NCBI RefSeq assembly: GCF_027625935.1
Contig: NZ_CP115300.1
Coordinates: forward strand, 1,240,001-1,304,000
DNA: 64,000 bases
DNA from: Streptomyces camelliae
GTDB lineage: Bacteria > Actinomycetota > Actinomycetes > Streptomycetales > Streptomycetaceae
Direction of reading: 5' to 3'
Shown here: positions 63,405-64,000 of the stretch, in pieces
Numbering within the stretch: the first letter of the stretch is position 1
Layout of the letters: every line of letters starts with the position of its first letter
Notes under the pieces: model-generated
What the model was told of the DNA's origin: nothing
The model's input: only the letters and a program-made list of their open reading frames with translations
Databases searched by the model: none
Position numbers and translations under genes: made by a program

Positions 63405-63578
63405 TCAGTCGACGCTGGGCAGGATGTGCGGCTCGGCGAGGTCGTCCTCGTAGCCCGCGAGACGGATGGGCGCCGACCGGGCCCACACGTCGAGGCTGCC
63501 GAGCTCGCCGGGCCGTCGGCCCCCGCGCTCCGTCTGTTCCTCGGGGCGTTGCTCGCGATTCGTCTTCTCCGGTGTCAC
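63405..63578 (-). CDS. 57-residue peptide with leader/core-like layout (possible peptide precursor)
   Basis: GTG 63578 has AAGGAG six bases upstream, a strong initiation site. The N-terminal half is polar and charged (MTPEKTNREQRPEEQTERGG), then RRPGELGSLDVWARSAPIRL and a distinct C-terminal part AGYEDDLAEPHILPSVD. Charge and composition change around residue 28, as between leader and core of modified-peptide precursors. There are no Cys residues. No modifying enzyme is seen within the window, though the region to its upstream side leaves the window. It may instead be an ordinary small conserved protein. Confidence 0.65.
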   Translation of the reverse strand: MTPEKTNREQRPEEQTERGGRRPGELGSLDVWARSAPIRLAGYEDDLAEPHILPSVD

Positions 63579-64000
63579 CGCGCACTCCTTATGTGTCGGG
63601 TCACCCTCGGGGACCTGCCGGACAGCATGTGCTCCGGTGCTGGACGCCCGCTCGGGTCTGGATGGAAGGCCAGTTCGGACGCGGTGGCGCCGGTACGTAC
63701 GGACGTCGGGTGTGGGTGGGACCCAGTACTGCTGTCCGTTCCTTACAGGGTAACCAAATGAGCGGAGGTCCGCTCGATAGGGAGTGCAAACAAGCTGTAA
63801 CTCCTATGAGTCATGCGGCACCTCAATGACCCTCAATATGCCGCTATATGCCATAACGCGCATCACTCGCCCCACACCGCGATTCACCCGGTTGGTCTAC
63901 TGGGCGACGCGGCACGGTTCAGGTGCTGTTGGCCGAGCGGCAAGCTCGCCCTGATCTGCTGGTGGCGGACAACGGCTGTCTCGCGGAAGGACTGACGCAT
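63579..64000. other. Regulatory region with 10-base-spaced direct repeats to window edge
   Basis: No intact gene is supported here. Around 63760-63870 the GC content is lower than elsewhere. CCTCAAT occurs at 63821 and 63831, and ATATGCC at 63836 and 63846, both pairs exactly 10 bases apart. From about 63923 to the edge one frame reads VLLAERQARPDLLVADNG and could be the start of a gene cut by the window, but it has no clear ribosome binding site. Confidence 0.4.

Noticed and set aside
63813..63995. A 60-codon plus-strand frame at the right edge
   Set aside because: No ribosome binding site is seen, composition is not coding-like, and it covers the direct-repeat region.

Overview
The window is high-GC actinobacterial DNA. 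GTG/TTG starts, ATGA/GTGA gene overlaps, promoters that place the transcript start almost on the start codon, ergothioneine genes and a PAS-GGDEF-EAL protein all point to Streptomyces. From memory the gene order resembles the left-arm region of the S. coelicolor chromosome that carries egtABCD and rmdA; this was not checked by alignment. No rRNA, tRNA, CRISPR array or intact transposase was seen.

Layout. 1-6.4 kb: a truncated MarR regulator, a TPR protein, peptide deformylase, a divergent FAD disulfide reductase/thioredoxin pair, a LacI regulator, a frameshifted TetR remnant, and a TetR/FMN-reductase pair sharing two operators. 6.5-9.8 kb: membrane protein with an ArsR-like regulator, a cupin, an orphan PemK-like toxin, and a PARG-type macrodomain protein whose N terminus carries an in-frame palindromic insertion. 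10.0-14.5 kb: ergothioneine operon egtABCD (egtE is not here). 14.5-20.4 kb: orphan sugar-binding lipoprotein, dodecin, HAD phosphatase, luciferase-like enzyme, MT0933-type small protein, UvrA paralogue. 20.4-26.7 kb: ornithine-lipid-type acyltransferase pair, sdhCAB and a divergent LysR regulator.

26.8-36 kb: rmdA-like c-di-GMP enzyme coupled to a DUF574 methyltransferase, then a cell-envelope block (repeat lipoprotein, proline-rich protein, DUF4239 protein, secreted protein with C-terminal anchor, class F-like sortase, polysaccharide deacetylase). 35.7-44.4 kb: MFS exporter, lysX, universal stress protein, second MFS, amino-acid permease, and a capA-like pseudogene broken by an amber codon. 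44.6-52.5 kb: ECF sigma factor and zinc anti-sigma factor separated by a third gene, Fpg/Nei glycosylase, PAS-GAF-PP2C-ATPase regulator, DUF6777-like lipoprotein, lipase-maturation-factor-like protein.

52.4-61.2 kb: a tightly coupled operon for non-phosphorylative L-fucose-type sugar catabolism (lactonase, mutarotase, aldo/keto reductase, SDR, L-fuconate dehydratase) with an ABC importer and a divergent GntR/FadR regulator that has a perfect candidate operator. 61.2-64 kb: amidase, GNAT acetyltransferase, a 57-residue peptide gene that looks like a possible peptide precursor, and a less GC-rich regulatory region running to the window edge.

The main unusual theme is small palindromic repeats lying inside reading frames without breaking them: one in the macrodomain protein, and two copies of a 43-bp repeat in egtC and the sugar mutarotase gene.
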